Below are positions 15,915 through 24,017 of a stretch of 38,969 nucleotides of DNA, piece after piece (position 1 is the stretch's first letter; every line of letters starts with the position of its first letter). The stretch is from positions 1-38,969 of the forward strand of contig PBAY01000022.1 of NCBI GenBank assembly GCA_002717655.1, in the 5' to 3' direction. The translations under genes were made by a program, and so were the position numbers. This stretch comes from Phycisphaerae bacterium (GTDB lineage Bacteria > Planctomycetota > Phycisphaerae > Phycisphaerales > SM1A02). The notes beneath the pieces are model-generated. The model was not told where the DNA came from and made no database searches. It saw nothing but the letters and a program-made list of their open reading frames with translations.

Positions 15915-16643
15915 TCAAGACGACTCTGACTGATCGACGGTTTCCACCTCGACGGATGCCTCTTCAGTCTCACCATCGGTCTCCGATACGACTTCAACTT
16001 CCGTATCGGAAGCCTCGTCAGCAACCGGCTTGACTTCGGCCTGCGAAGCTGAAGCAGGCTTGTGTGAGGGGGAACGAGGCAGTCCTTCGATCTCCGGCAG
16101 ATCATCAATGCCGGCCAATCCGAAGAGCTTCAGGAATTCACGAGTCGTGCCATAGAGAATGGGACGGCCCAGTTCCTCCGCACGCCCGGCAATGCGGACC
16201 ATTCTTCGTTCAAGCAACCCTCGAAGCACATCTCCACATGCAACACCTCGAATGGCTTCAACCTCAGCCCGCATGACCGGCTGCCTGTAGGCGATGATCG
16301 CAAGTGTTTCCAGGGTTGCAGGAGTCAACCGACTCTGCTGCCGCTGAACAAGCAGCTGGCGCAGCACGGGGGCAACTTCCGGAATCGTCATGACTCTCCA
16401 ACCGGAGGCCACGCGGATGATTCGGAAAACACGCCCCGTCTGCTCATATTGGGCATTCAATTCATCGATGGCTTCACGGATCTGATCAGATGGAACTTTC
16501 TCTCCATCCTCGGATACCGCCTCAGCCAACCTCGAGTCACCAAGCGATCGTTCCGCAGCCATGAGCACTGCTTCCAGTCGAGCTGTCAAGGCAAGCCCTG
16601 ACGAAACGTCTGCCTGATTGTCACCAGTCTTGTCTTCGGTCAT
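15915..16643 (-). CDS. scpB: Segregation and condensation protein B
   Basis: A 242-residue kleisin-complex subunit that works with ScpA and Smc in chromosome compaction. Tandem winged-helix domains fill residues about 15-185: LEAVLMAAERSLGDSRLAEA, GWRVMTIPEVAPVLRQL, and the highly conserved TLAIIAYRQPVMRAEVEAIRG with GRPILYGTTREFLKLFGL. The last 60 residues (after LPRSPSHKP) are acidic, rich in Glu/Asp/Val and probably disordered, as in many ScpB proteins. Its ATG overlaps the atpC stop as ATGA. ScpA is not in the window. The 70-base gap to the DUF58 gene contains no obvious terminator. Confidence 0.96.
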   Translation of the reverse strand: MTEDKTGDNQADVSSGLALTARLEAVLMAAERSLGDSRLAEAVSEDGEKVPSDQIREAIDELNAQYEQTGRVFRIIRVASGWRVMTIPEVAPVLRQLLVQRQQSRLTPATLETLAIIAYRQPVMRAEVEAIRGVACGDVLRGLLERRMVRIAGRAEELGRPILYGTTREFLKLFGLAGIDDLPEIEGLPRSPSHKPASASQAEVKPVADEASDTEVEVVSETDGETEEASVEVETVDQSESS

Positions 16644-17053
16644 GTATTTCGATCACTGCGGTGATGCTGAACAAGTTGATGTCTGGCGGAAATGCCTGCT
16701 CGTCGCCTGGTTCTTTCATCGGCAGAAAGATCGGGATGTTCAGCAGCATCAAAGGCACGAAGTTCTGCCTCGAGTTCAGCAACAGAAAGATCATCCACTG
16801 AAACAACTGATTCACTCAGAATGGTGAGTGTGTTATCTCGCACGTGGGCAAAGCCTTCTTCAACAGCGAACCAACGGATGCCATCTGTCGTGTCGAGTCG
16901 AAGAGGACCGATCCCGAGTTGACCCAGCAACGGAGACATTCCAGCCATCACGCCGTACTGGCCATCCCATGCTGGGAAGGAAGCGTAATTGACTTCGCCA
17001 TCAAAGGATGCCCCCGAAGGTGTCATCACGGCACATCGAAAAGTGTTACTCAC
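16640..17053 (-). CDS. atpC: F1 ATP synthase epsilon subunit
   Basis: A 137-residue protein with the beta-barrel domain of ATP synthase epsilon: SNTFRCAVMTPSGASFDGEV, then ASFPAWDGQYGVMAGMSPLL, IRWFAVEEGFAHVRDNTLTI, and a C-terminal helical part (LSVAELEAELRAFDAAE). It inhibits and couples the F1 rotor. I chose the GTG at 17053, which has GGAG nine bases upstream and gives the typical MSNTF-like start; a Met five codons further upstream has no ribosome site. Unusually it is not next to atpD or other ATP synthase genes. Upstream is the divergent ahcY promoter and downstream is scpB, coupled by ATGA. The rest of the operon must be elsewhere. Confidence 0.93.
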   Translation of the reverse strand: MSNTFRCAVMTPSGASFDGEVNYASFPAWDGQYGVMAGMSPLLGQLGIGPLRLDTTDGIRWFAVEEGFAHVRDNTLTILSESVVSVDDLSVAELEAELRAFDAAEHPDLSADERTRRRAGISARHQLVQHHRSDRNT

Positions 17054-17240
17054 GTGTCTGGACTCCATTTATCGACCGGCTGCCAGTGCATCAAATCAGG
17101 GAATGCTGATTCGTGACGATGCCGATTCGCTCGGCGAAGTGTAACGATCCCGGGAGCAACAGCAAGCTCGGAAGCAATTTCCGGGCTTGTCCAGATCCGA
17201 GCGTCATCTGCCTCAGAGGACCCCAGAACCCCAAAAAAAG

Positions 17241-17269
17241 TTGACCCAAAGCACTCGTTTGGATATATT
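17241..17269 (+). promoter_or_regulatory. Probable sigma-70-type promoter of ahcY
   Basis: TTGACC at 17241-17246 and TATATT at 17264-17269 are separated by exactly 17 bases, a near-consensus housekeeping pair. Transcription would start near 17276, about 67 bases before the GTG start of ahcY. The -10 box overlaps the first GGATATAT repeat. Confidence 0.7.
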
Positions 17270-17296
17270 CATCTATCCGGATATATGGATATATCC
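17261..17296 (+). promoter_or_regulatory. GGATATAT repeat/palindrome array over the ahcY -10 and start point (candidate operator)
   Basis: GGATATAT occurs at 17261, 17279 and 17287. The second copy forms a perfect inverted repeat with ATATATCC at 17289-17296 (two-base centre). TATCCGGATA at 17274-17283 is a further 10-bp palindrome. The arrangement overlaps the -10 box and predicted start, as a repressor operator would. ArsR-type repressors of S-adenosylhomocysteine genes (SahR) are known elsewhere; linking this site to such a protein is inference, as no regulator is encoded nearby. Confidence 0.65.
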
Positions 17297-17342
17297 TGAC
17301 CATGAACCCCTTTCCATGCCCCGCACCAGATGGAGCGTTGAC

Positions 17343-18842
17343 GTGAGTACAACCACCGTTGCCGAAACATTCATGAATACCAATCTCCCATTGATCTGTG
17401 ACCTGCCCTACAAGGTCCGAGATCTCTCCCCCGAGACCGTCACGTTCGGTCGCAAGGAAATCGAATTGGCGGAGCACGAAATGCCAGGCCTGATGGCCCT
17501 GCGCGAACGTTATGCCAAATCACAGCCTCTCAAGGGTGCCCGCATCACCGGCTCTCTCCATATGACGATCCAGACCGCGGTCCTCATCGAGACGCTGGTT
17601 GATCTGGGGGCCGAGGTTCGGTGGGCGAGCTGCAATATCTTCTCGACACAGGATCATGCCGCAGCTGCAGTTGCCGTCGGACCCGATGGCACGCCGGACA
17701 ATCCACAGGGTGTTCCCGTCTACGCCTGGAAGGGTGAGACCCTTGAGGAATACTGGTGGTGCACGTTCCAGGCCCTCCACTGGGGCGACAACAAGGGACC
17801 AAACCTGATCCTTGATGATGGCGGTGATGCCACGCTTCTCGTCCACCGTGGACTGGAATACAACAAGAGCGGTGTCGTCCCTGATCCTTCCACCGCTGAC
17901 TCGGAGGAATTCAGTGTCGTGCTTTCCCTGCTTCAGCAACTCCAGGCAATCAATCCCGGTTTCTGGCAGCCGTTCGCGGATGCGATTGAAGGTGTCTCCG
18001 AAGAAACGACCACTGGCGTCCATCGCCTGTATCAGATGGCTGAAAAAGGCGAACTTCTCTTCCCCGCCATCAACGTCAATGATTCCGTTACCAAGAGCAA
18101 ATTCGACAACCTCTATGGCTGCCGACATTCCTGCGTCGATGGAATCATGCGGGCAACCGATGTGATGCTTGCAGGCAAGACCGCGATCGTCTGCGGCTAC
18201 GGTGACGTCGGAAAGGGCTGTTGTCAGTCACTTCGCGGCCAAGGCTGCCGTGTACTGGTCACTGAAATCGATCCGATCTGTGCCCTGCAAGCCGCCATGG
18301 AAGGCTATGAAGTGGTACGTCTGGACGATGCTGTCGGCCGAGGCGACATCTTCATCACCACGACTGGCAACTTCAACGTGATCACCGCCGAACACATGGC
18401 CAACATGAAGCACAACGCGATCGTCGGCAACATCGGCCACTTCGACAACGAAATCGAAATGGCTGCCTTGGAAGCACGAACCGACGTGGAGCGGATCAAC
18501 ATCAAGCCTCAGGTGGACGAATGGAAGTTCGAAGATGGTCACAGCGTGATCATCCTCGCCGAGGGACGGTTGCTGAATCTTGGCTGCGCCACCGGCCACC
18601 CGAGTTTCGTGATGAGTAATTCCTTCACGAATCAGGTACTCGCCCAGATGGAGCTCCACGCCAATGCCAAGTCATATGGCACTGACACGGTCCACGTGCT
18701 TCCAAAGAAACTGGACGAAATGGTGGCGAGACTGCACCTCGAGCAGCTTGGAGTCCAGCTCACCGAACTCACGGCGGAACAGTCGGAATATCTCGACATC
18801 CCGGTCGAAGGGCCCTACAAGCCAGCGATGTATCGCTATTGA
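17343..18842 (+). CDS. ahcY: Adenosylhomocysteinase (S-adenosylhomocysteine hydrolase)
   Basis: This 499-residue cytoplasmic enzyme splits S-adenosylhomocysteine into adenosine and homocysteine, relieving product inhibition of methyltransferases and feeding the methionine cycle. Conserved blocks are [52 protein letters not shown], the NAD-binding [17 protein letters not shown] and the C-terminal [10 protein letters not shown]. The frame is open upstream, but the GTG at 17343 has GGAG seven bases before it and lies after the promoter and repeat array, whereas upstream Met codons would fall inside them. It is monocistronic, ended by a hairpin at 18859-18888. A regulator site in front of it is described separately. 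Confidence 0.97.
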   Translation: MSTTTVAETFMNTNLPLICDLPYKVRDLSPETVTFGRKEIELAEHEMPGLMALRERYAKSQPLKGARITGSLHMTIQTAVLIETLVDLGAEVRWASCNIFSTQDHAAAAVAVGPDGTPDNPQGVPVYAWKGETLEEYWWCTFQALHWGDNKGPNLILDDGGDATLLVHRGLEYNKSGVVPDPSTADSEEFSVVLSLLQQLQAINPGFWQPFADAIEGVSEETTTGVHRLYQMAEKGELLFPAINVNDSVTKSKFDNLYGCRHSCVDGIMRATDVMLAGKTAIVCGYGDVGKGCCQSLRGQGCRVLVTEIDPICALQAAMEGYEVVRLDDAVGRGDIFITTTGNFNVITAEHMANMKHNAIVGNIGHFDNEIEMAALEARTDVERINIKPQVDEWKFEDGHSVIILAEGRLLNLGCATGHPSFVMSNSFTNQVLAQMELHANAKSYGTDTVHVLPKKLDEMVARLHLEQLGVQLTELTAEQSEYLDIPVEGPYKPAMYRY

Positions 18843-18847
18843 TCAGG

Positions 18848-19180
18848 TCAACAATCAGGCCGGTCGGACTCGAAGGAGTCCGGCCGGCGTCGTTGACCTT
18901 CCAGGGCCTCGATGACCAGAACCTGCTCGCCATCTTCCAGACCGATCATCAACATGACCTGGCTTCCAGGATCATATTGAGCCATGAGGCTGCGGAAATC
19001 ATCCCCAGGGGGGATATCTTCCATGGCGAAGTAGTTCATGGGCAATTCCCCCTGCTCCCCATCGAGCAAGTCCTCGGCCAGCACCAGAACCGCGCCAGGG
19101 CCACTGAACTGAAATGATTTCCAGGCAAAGGCGGCCAGCTGGTCCCAGTTGCCTGAAGCCGCATTGATCAGTTCGTTCAT
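18848..19180 (-). CDS. Small hypothetical protein
   Basis: A 110-residue acidic protein I do not recognise. From MNELINAASGNWDQLAAFAW it shows two strands and helices (GAVLVLAEDLL, QVMLMIGLEDGEQVLVIEA) like a small soluble alpha/beta domain. Codon usage and hydrophobic periodicity look protein-coding. The last 14 residues (RRRPDSFESDRPDC) are encoded by the ahcY hairpin, so that tail is probably non-functional. The start is uncertain: in-frame Met codons also occur at 19237 and 19306, none with a clear ribosome site. I chose 19180 because the longer forms would overlap the divergent purF start. Confidence 0.5.
   Translation of the reverse strand: MNELINAASGNWDQLAAFAWKSFQFSGPGAVLVLAEDLLDGEQGELPMNYFAMEDIPPGDDFRSLMAQYDPGSQVMLMIGLEDGEQVLVIEALEGQRRRPDSFESDRPDC
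18859..18888 (+). terminator. Strong hairpin after ahcY, shared with the convergent small gene
   Basis: A 13-bp stem (one G-T wobble) with a GAAG tetraloop: GGCCGGTCGGACTC.../...GAGTCCGGCCGG. There is no clear T-run on either strand, so efficiency is uncertain. The hairpin lies inside the last codons of the convergent minus-strand gene. Confidence 0.55.
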
Positions 19181-19269
19181 GTCGGGAGAGGTGGTCACAG
19201 GCCAAGAGGCTACCACCCCAGAGTCCCTGGTGGCCATGTTCGTGTCTGGCGAGTACGCTTGCAGCCCTT

Positions 19270-21186
19270 GTGAGCGACCCCATCGGCCACGAATGCGGTC
19301 TGGCAATGGTCCGGCTCAAGCAGCCGCTCCATGTCATCAATGAGCGCTACGGCGACCCTGCTTGGGGCCTCCGTCGCCTCCACCTTCTGATGGAAAAACA
19401 ACGCAACCGTGGTCAGGACGGCGCCGGCATCGCCACGGTGAAGTTTGACATGCCTCCAGGTGAACCGTTCATGCGTCGCTTGCGAACGACCAAGCGGAAT
19501 CCTGTCGAACGCATCTTCGATGCGGCCTGTGCCGATCTGGACCAGATGAACCTCAAGCCGCTCAATGCGGATACCGAGGTTGAACTCAAGGCACGCTGCG
19601 AGTTTCTTGGCGAAGCCTATCTCGGGCATCTCCGTTATGGAACGCATTCCGGCAGAGGTGTGACCAACTGCCATCCGCTCATCCGGAAGGACAACACTGC
19701 CAGCCGCAATCTTGCCATTGCCGGCAACTTCAACATGACCAATTCAATTCAGTTGTTTGAACAACTGGTTGAATACGGATTGAATCCAGTCGGAGACTCC
19801 GACACACAGGTCATTCTCGAACGACTGGGTTACTTCCTTGATCTTGAACACCGACAACTTCGCAATTCGATGGGTCCCGGATCATTTCTGGGACTCGAGG
19901 GCCGCGAACTTGCTCATGCGATTTCACAGGATCTCGATCTGGTACGAATTCTCCAACGAGCAAGTGATGGCTGGGATGGCGGCTACCTCTTCGGCGGAAT
20001 CCTCGGAAATGGGGACATGTTCGTCTGCCGCGATCCAGCTGGAATTCGACCGGGTTTCTGGATTGAAACCGATGATGCCATCGCCATCGCCTCTGAAAGA
20101 CCCCCGCTTTCAACGGTCTTCAACCTGTCACCTGAGGATGTCCACCCGATACCTCCAGGCCATGTCGTTGTCGTCAAGCGAAATGGACAGATCACCATCG
20201 ATCGCTTCACCGAGCCTCTGCCCGAACGTCAATGTGCCTTTGAAAGGATCTACTTCAGTCGAGGCAATGATCCCGACATCTACGAAGAACGGAAGAAGCT
20301 CGGCTGCAATCTCGCAAGACGAGTTCTTGATCTGATTGACTGGAAAGTCGGATCAGCGGTCTTCAGCTTCGTGCCCAATACCGCTGAGACGGCTTATCTC
20401 GGCCTTGTCCAGGAAGCACAACGACTTGTTCGACGCAAACAAATCGATCAGGTGTGGCAGCATGTTCAGGATGGAACAGCCAAACGAGAAGAACTCGAGT
20501 CACTCCAGATGGATCTTGTCCGTTCTGAAAGAGTGGCACACAAGGACCAGAAGCTACGAACCTTCATCACACACGATGATGCCCGCCGCGATCTGGTCAT
20601 GCATATCTATGACATCGTTCGAGACATCGTGACACCTGAAGATACGCTCGTGATGATTGATGATTCAATCGTTCGAGGGACAACACTGCGCGAGTCCATC
20701 ATTACGATTCTCGGCCGGCTCAACCCCAAGCGGATCATCATCGTCAGTTCGGCTCCGCCAATCTGCTATCCCGATTGCTATGGAATCGACATGAGTCATC
20801 TGAATCGATTCGTCGCCTTTCAGGCTGCAGTCGCCCTTCTTGAGGAGGCCGGTGAATCCAGCTTGCTTGATGAAATCGAGGCCGACTGCGCCGCACAGGC
20901 CGATCGACCCCCGAGCCAGATGACCAATCATGTCGCTCGCCTCTATGACCGATTCAGCCAGCAGGAAATCGAAAACAAGATTGCGGAGCTGGTCCGCCCC
21001 GAAGACAGTCCCTGGGAAGGCCGCTTGGACGTGGTCTATCAGGACCTTGAAGGGCTCAAGGATGCCATGCCTGGCTATCAGGGCCACTGGTACTTCGATG
21101 GGGACTATCCCACCCCAGGCGGCCTGAAAGTTCTCAATACGGCCTATCTGAACTGGCGTCGCGGGGTCGATGCCCGGGCCTATTGA
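19270..21186 (+). CDS. purF: Amidophosphoribosyltransferase, long form
   Basis: A 638-residue enzyme that makes 5-phosphoribosylamine from PRPP and glutamine, the first step of purine synthesis. The N-terminal glutamine amidotransferase half has HECGLAMVRL with a Cys at residue 9 (the nucleophile position when the N-terminus is trimmed), NRGQDGAGIA and LGHLRYGTHSGRG. The phosphoribosyltransferase half carries VMIDDSIVRGTTLRESI, the PRPP-binding loop, then IVSSAPPICYPDCYGIDM. It is longer than E. coli PurF (505 residues) and resembles the form seen in Bacteroidetes, with extra residues around 320-420 and at the C-terminus. The start is a GTG without an obvious Shine-Dalgarno. Confidence 0.93.
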   Translation: MSDPIGHECGLAMVRLKQPLHVINERYGDPAWGLRRLHLLMEKQRNRGQDGAGIATVKFDMPPGEPFMRRLRTTKRNPVERIFDAACADLDQMNLKPLNADTEVELKARCEFLGEAYLGHLRYGTHSGRGVTNCHPLIRKDNTASRNLAIAGNFNMTNSIQLFEQLVEYGLNPVGDSDTQVILERLGYFLDLEHRQLRNSMGPGSFLGLEGRELAHAISQDLDLVRILQRASDGWDGGYLFGGILGNGDMFVCRDPAGIRPGFWIETDDAIAIASERPPLSTVFNLSPEDVHPIPPGHVVVVKRNGQITIDRFTEPLPERQCAFERIYFSRGNDPDIYEERKKLGCNLARRVLDLIDWKVGSAVFSFVPNTAETAYLGLVQEAQRLVRRKQIDQVWQHVQDGTAKREELESLQMDLVRSERVAHKDQKLRTFITHDDARRDLVMHIYDIVRDIVTPEDTLVMIDDSIVRGTTLRESIITILGRLNPKRIIIVSSAPPICYPDCYGIDMSHLNRFVAFQAAVALLEEAGESSLLDEIEADCAAQADRPPSQMTNHVARLYDRFSQQEIENKIAELVRPEDSPWEGRLDVVYQDLEGLKDAMPGYQGHWYFDGDYPTPGGLKVLNTAYLNWRRGVDARAY

Positions 21187-21239
21187 GGTTACCGGTCCTT
21201 AGAGGGCAGAAACCGACGACCTGTTGCCAGCAAAGCCTT

Positions 21240-21262
21240 GACCAGAAGGCTGATTTCTGGTC
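21240..21262 (+). promoter_or_regulatory. Inverted repeat in the 218-base rpsD leader region
   Basis: GACCAGAA/TTCTGGTC with a 7-base loop (21240-21262) lies between purF and rpsD. S4 represses its own operon through leader RNA in other bacteria, so a regulatory structure here is plausible. This exact hairpin matches no known leader I can identify. Overlapping TTGACC (21238-21243) has no good -10 partner. Confidence 0.3.
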
Positions 21263-21325
21263 CACTATTCGACTTGCCACAGTGCCTGTCACCCGTGTGT
21301 GACGAGCTGAAGTGGTGTCGTTTTT

Positions 21326-21343
21326 GGGCCTTCAATCAGGCCC
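21326..21343 (+). terminator. Possible terminator or attenuator hairpin before rpsD
   Basis: GGGCCT/AGGCCC with a 6-base loop, preceded by TTTTT and followed by TTGCC. With only a 6-bp stem and no T-run after it, it may be a leader structure for rpsD rather than a purF terminator. Confidence 0.35.
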
Positions 21344-21404
21344 TTGCCTAGCTCTTCACCGATCAATTGAACAGGTGAAGAACACTGTTTGAGGAGTCGC
21401 CTCC

Positions 21405-22004
21405 ATGGCGCGGTATCTCGGTCCGAAGCTGAAGTTGTCCCGCAGGGTCGGTGTTCAGATCGCGGATATCCCAAAGCACACTGCTCGTCGGCAGCTCAAT
21501 GCTCCTGGCATGCATGGCTACCGTGGCCGCCGCCCCAAGGACTATGGCATTCGCCTCACTGAGAAACAGAAGCTCCGCTATCACTACAACATCCTTGAGA
21601 AACAGTTCCGTCGGTATGTGACCGAAGCCGGCCGTCGCAAGGGCAACACTGGTCAGGTTCTTCTGCAATTGCTGGAAGCACGTCTCGACAACATCATTCG
21701 CCGAAGCGGCCTGGTCCGCACGATCTGGGCTGCACGTCAGATGGTGGTTCATGGCCATGTACTGGTCAACGGCAAGAAAGCCGACCGCCCTTCCATCGCC
21801 GTGAAGGTAGGCGATGTCATCACCCTCAAGGATGGCATTCACAAAGTCGTTCGCGAGAACATGGAGTCACTGGCCGGGCACATCGTGCCCGACTGGATCG
21901 ACCTCAATCCCGCTGATCTCACGGCCACCGTCAGCAGCACGCCGACGGCTGACCAAATTCCGTTCGACGTCAACACGAACCTGATTGTCGAGTTCTATCG
22001 TTGA
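21405..22004 (+). CDS. rpsD: 30S ribosomal protein S4
   Basis: A 199-residue small-subunit assembly protein that binds 16S rRNA early. It begins MARYLGPKLKLSRRVGVQI and contains the S4 RNA-binding domain LDNIIRRSGLVRTIWAARQM, with VVHGHVLVNGKK and INVFDVNTNLIVEFYR-type ending (IPFDVNTNLIVEFYR). No zinc-binding cysteines are present, so it is the C-minus form. GAGGAG lies eight bases before the ATG. The gene stands apart from other ribosomal protein genes in this window; flanks are purF and a folding-factor gene. Confidence 0.97.
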   Translation: MARYLGPKLKLSRRVGVQIADIPKHTARRQLNAPGMHGYRGRRPKDYGIRLTEKQKLRYHYNILEKQFRRYVTEAGRRKGNTGQVLLQLLEARLDNIIRRSGLVRTIWAARQMVVHGHVLVNGKKADRPSIAVKVGDVITLKDGIHKVVRENMESLAGHIVPDWIDLNPADLTATVSSTPTADQIPFDVNTNLIVEFYR

Positions 22005-22073
22005 TCACATGACCGCCTTCGGCTTCCGCCTTCGATCCGGAGGACCGTGGGCGGAAAATACAGAGGCTGGTTC

Positions 22074-23951
22074 ATGAACAGGTTACTGCGGAAGTACAGC
22101 AAGCTCCTTCTGGCCGTTTTCGGAACAGGCCTCATGGTCGTGTTCCTCATGCCACAGATTCCCGATCTGGTTTCCCAGTTCGGCGCCAGCACGACGCTGG
22201 TGGCATCAATTGGTGAAGACGGCAAACCCATCACGAGCCGTGAGTGGGAAGAAGTCCAGAACGAAATGCAATTCCTTGATCGGATGCAGCAGTTTCTCCC
22301 ACCACTTCCACTGGTCGGAAGACTCGAATCACCCGAGCAGTACTACCTGCTTGTCCATGAGGCCAATCAAGCCGGCATGATCGGCGGGGTCGTCAGTGGC
22401 GGAGTCACTGAAGAACAAAGCATTGAAATGGCACGCCAGACAGGCTTCCCTCCCGGGCTGGTACGCCAGGCGTTGACCAACCGAGCTGGCATCAATCGCT
22501 ACCTCGTCCATGTCATGGAGGCCAACCGCCAGTCTGATCGTCGCCTCAAGAGCGAAGGTCGCCGACTGTTTGATGCTGCTGACACACAAGTGGTCTCGGT
22601 CAAGGCCAAGCAACCCAGCGACGGCTCCACTCCGGATGACGCAACCATCCAGAACCACTTCGACACATACAGCGACATCAATCCAGGTGAAGGCGAACAC
22701 GGGTTCGGCTACCGACTCCCCGATCGTCTTCAGATTGAATGGCTCGAGGTCCCTGCAGAGGCAATTGATTCCTCCCTCACCAGTTCCGAAGCAATGAGCG
22801 ATCGAGAACTGATGAAATTCTGGCGCCGCAACGAGGCGCTGTACCCGGGATTCGAAGATATCTCATCGATACCTGACACCGTGCGCAAGGGACTTCTCAA
22901 CAGTCTTCGAGAAGAGTACGTGGATGAAATCACTCGATCCATGAATGACACGCTCAGGCTTCCTCGGCGAGGCTTCGAGGAATCAGGTGGCTATCTGGTG
23001 CTGCCTGAGAACTGGAACGAACAGAAAGTACCGCTTGAAGATGTACGCTCAATTCTTGTCGAACGACATGGTCTGACACTTGATCCCGTCCAGACTTCAG
23101 GCGAGGAACTGATTGAAGTCGATGCCTTGCGTGATCTTGATGGAATCGGTACAGCCACTTCCAGCAGCTTCAGCCGCCAACCTCTGACGTTGTCACAGAT
23201 GGCTGCCGAAACCAAGGAATTCACTGAATCCGGCCTTTATCCAATTCAGGCTGGTATCGCAGGCCCGATTCTGAAGAACAATCAGGACAATCTCTACCTG
23301 TTCCGGATCACCGAAACAGATGCCGCTCGACCACCTCATGACCTTGAAGAAGTCCGTGGCGAAATCGTGACTGATCTTCAGCGATTGGCCCACTATCAGG
23401 AACTGCTCGCTCAGATGGATGAGATGGAATCAGTTTCTGAAACTGACGGGCTTGAGGCCATGGCTACACGCTGGGAAGGCGATCAACCTACTGGCAAGGT
23501 CTTCCAGAAATATCAACCTGGCACGGTCGGCTTCTATCTCTCCAATGGATTGCAGCCACAACCCTCACCTGCCAATTTCCCTGGTCTGAATCGCGAGGAC
23601 CAGGATGCGGTTGATGCCATTCTGCTGCAGACTTCGAAACTCGATCATTCAACTGATGTCGAGGACATGTCGACGGAAGATCGCTTCATGGTCTTCCCGT
23701 CAGAGGAAAATCTGGCTGTCGTTGGCGTTCGACTCGTCGGTCACAGGCCACTTGACCGGGATGCCTATCAGCAACTCGCGGCACAACGGGTTATCCCGAT
23801 GCTGTTGCTTGGCGAAGAATTGGGTGGCGATACCGAGGCACTCAGAGATTCCTTCACGCTGGAAACTCTTTCTGATCGTCACAACTTCCGATTTGCCCGT
23901 AATGACGATGCTGCCAATGAGAACGCAACGGCTGCAGCAGCGACGAACTGA
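22074..23951 (+). CDS. PpiD/SurA-like membrane-anchored folding factor (degenerate parvulin)
   Basis: A 625-residue protein anchored by one N-terminal transmembrane segment (KLLLAVFGTGLMVVFLM, residues about 9-25), with the bulk likely periplasmic. The N-terminal chaperone part (residues about 40-160, SREWEEVQNEMQFLDRM ... GLVRQALTNRAGINRYLVHV) resembles SurA_N of PpiD/SurA proteins. A weakly parvulin-like region near residues 360-430 ends in IAGPILKNNQDNLYLFRITE and DLEEVRGEIVTDLQ, the typical closing pattern. No recognisable catalytic parvulin core is visible, so it may be chaperone-only. The Met at 22074 has GAGG seven bases upstream; a GTG nine codons earlier has GGAGG only three bases away. 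It follows rpsD by 69 bases. Confidence 0.7.
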   Translation: MNRLLRKYSKLLLAVFGTGLMVVFLMPQIPDLVSQFGASTTLVASIGEDGKPITSREWEEVQNEMQFLDRMQQFLPPLPLVGRLESPEQYYLLVHEANQAGMIGGVVSGGVTEEQSIEMARQTGFPPGLVRQALTNRAGINRYLVHVMEANRQSDRRLKSEGRRLFDAADTQVVSVKAKQPSDGSTPDDATIQNHFDTYSDINPGEGEHGFGYRLPDRLQIEWLEVPAEAIDSSLTSSEAMSDRELMKFWRRNEALYPGFEDISSIPDTVRKGLLNSLREEYVDEITRSMNDTLRLPRRGFEESGGYLVLPENWNEQKVPLEDVRSILVERHGLTLDPVQTSGEELIEVDALRDLDGIGTATSSSFSRQPLTLSQMAAETKEFTESGLYPIQAGIAGPILKNNQDNLYLFRITETDAARPPHDLEEVRGEIVTDLQRLAHYQELLAQMDEMESVSETDGLEAMATRWEGDQPTGKVFQKYQPGTVGFYLSNGLQPQPSPANFPGLNREDQDAVDAILLQTSKLDHSTDVEDMSTEDRFMVFPSEENLAVVGVRLVGHRPLDRDAYQQLAAQRVIPMLLLGEELGGDTEALRDSFTLETLSDRHNFRFARNDDAANENATAAAATN

Positions 23952-24017
23952 CGCTCAATTCTTCCACACCTGAACTGAAACTGCTGCTTCCATGTCAGCG
24001 GACCGGAGATGATCACC

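Noticed and set aside
17054..17342. SAH riboswitch upstream of ahcY
   Set aside because: The leader between the predicted start point (about 17276) and the GTG (17343) is short and dominated by the GGATATAT repeats; it does not match the known SAH riboswitch core.
17091..17477. 128-codon minus-strand frame over the ahcY promoter
   Set aside because: Runs opposite to the promoter and ahcY N-terminus, with no motif; atpC has its own well supported start at 17053.
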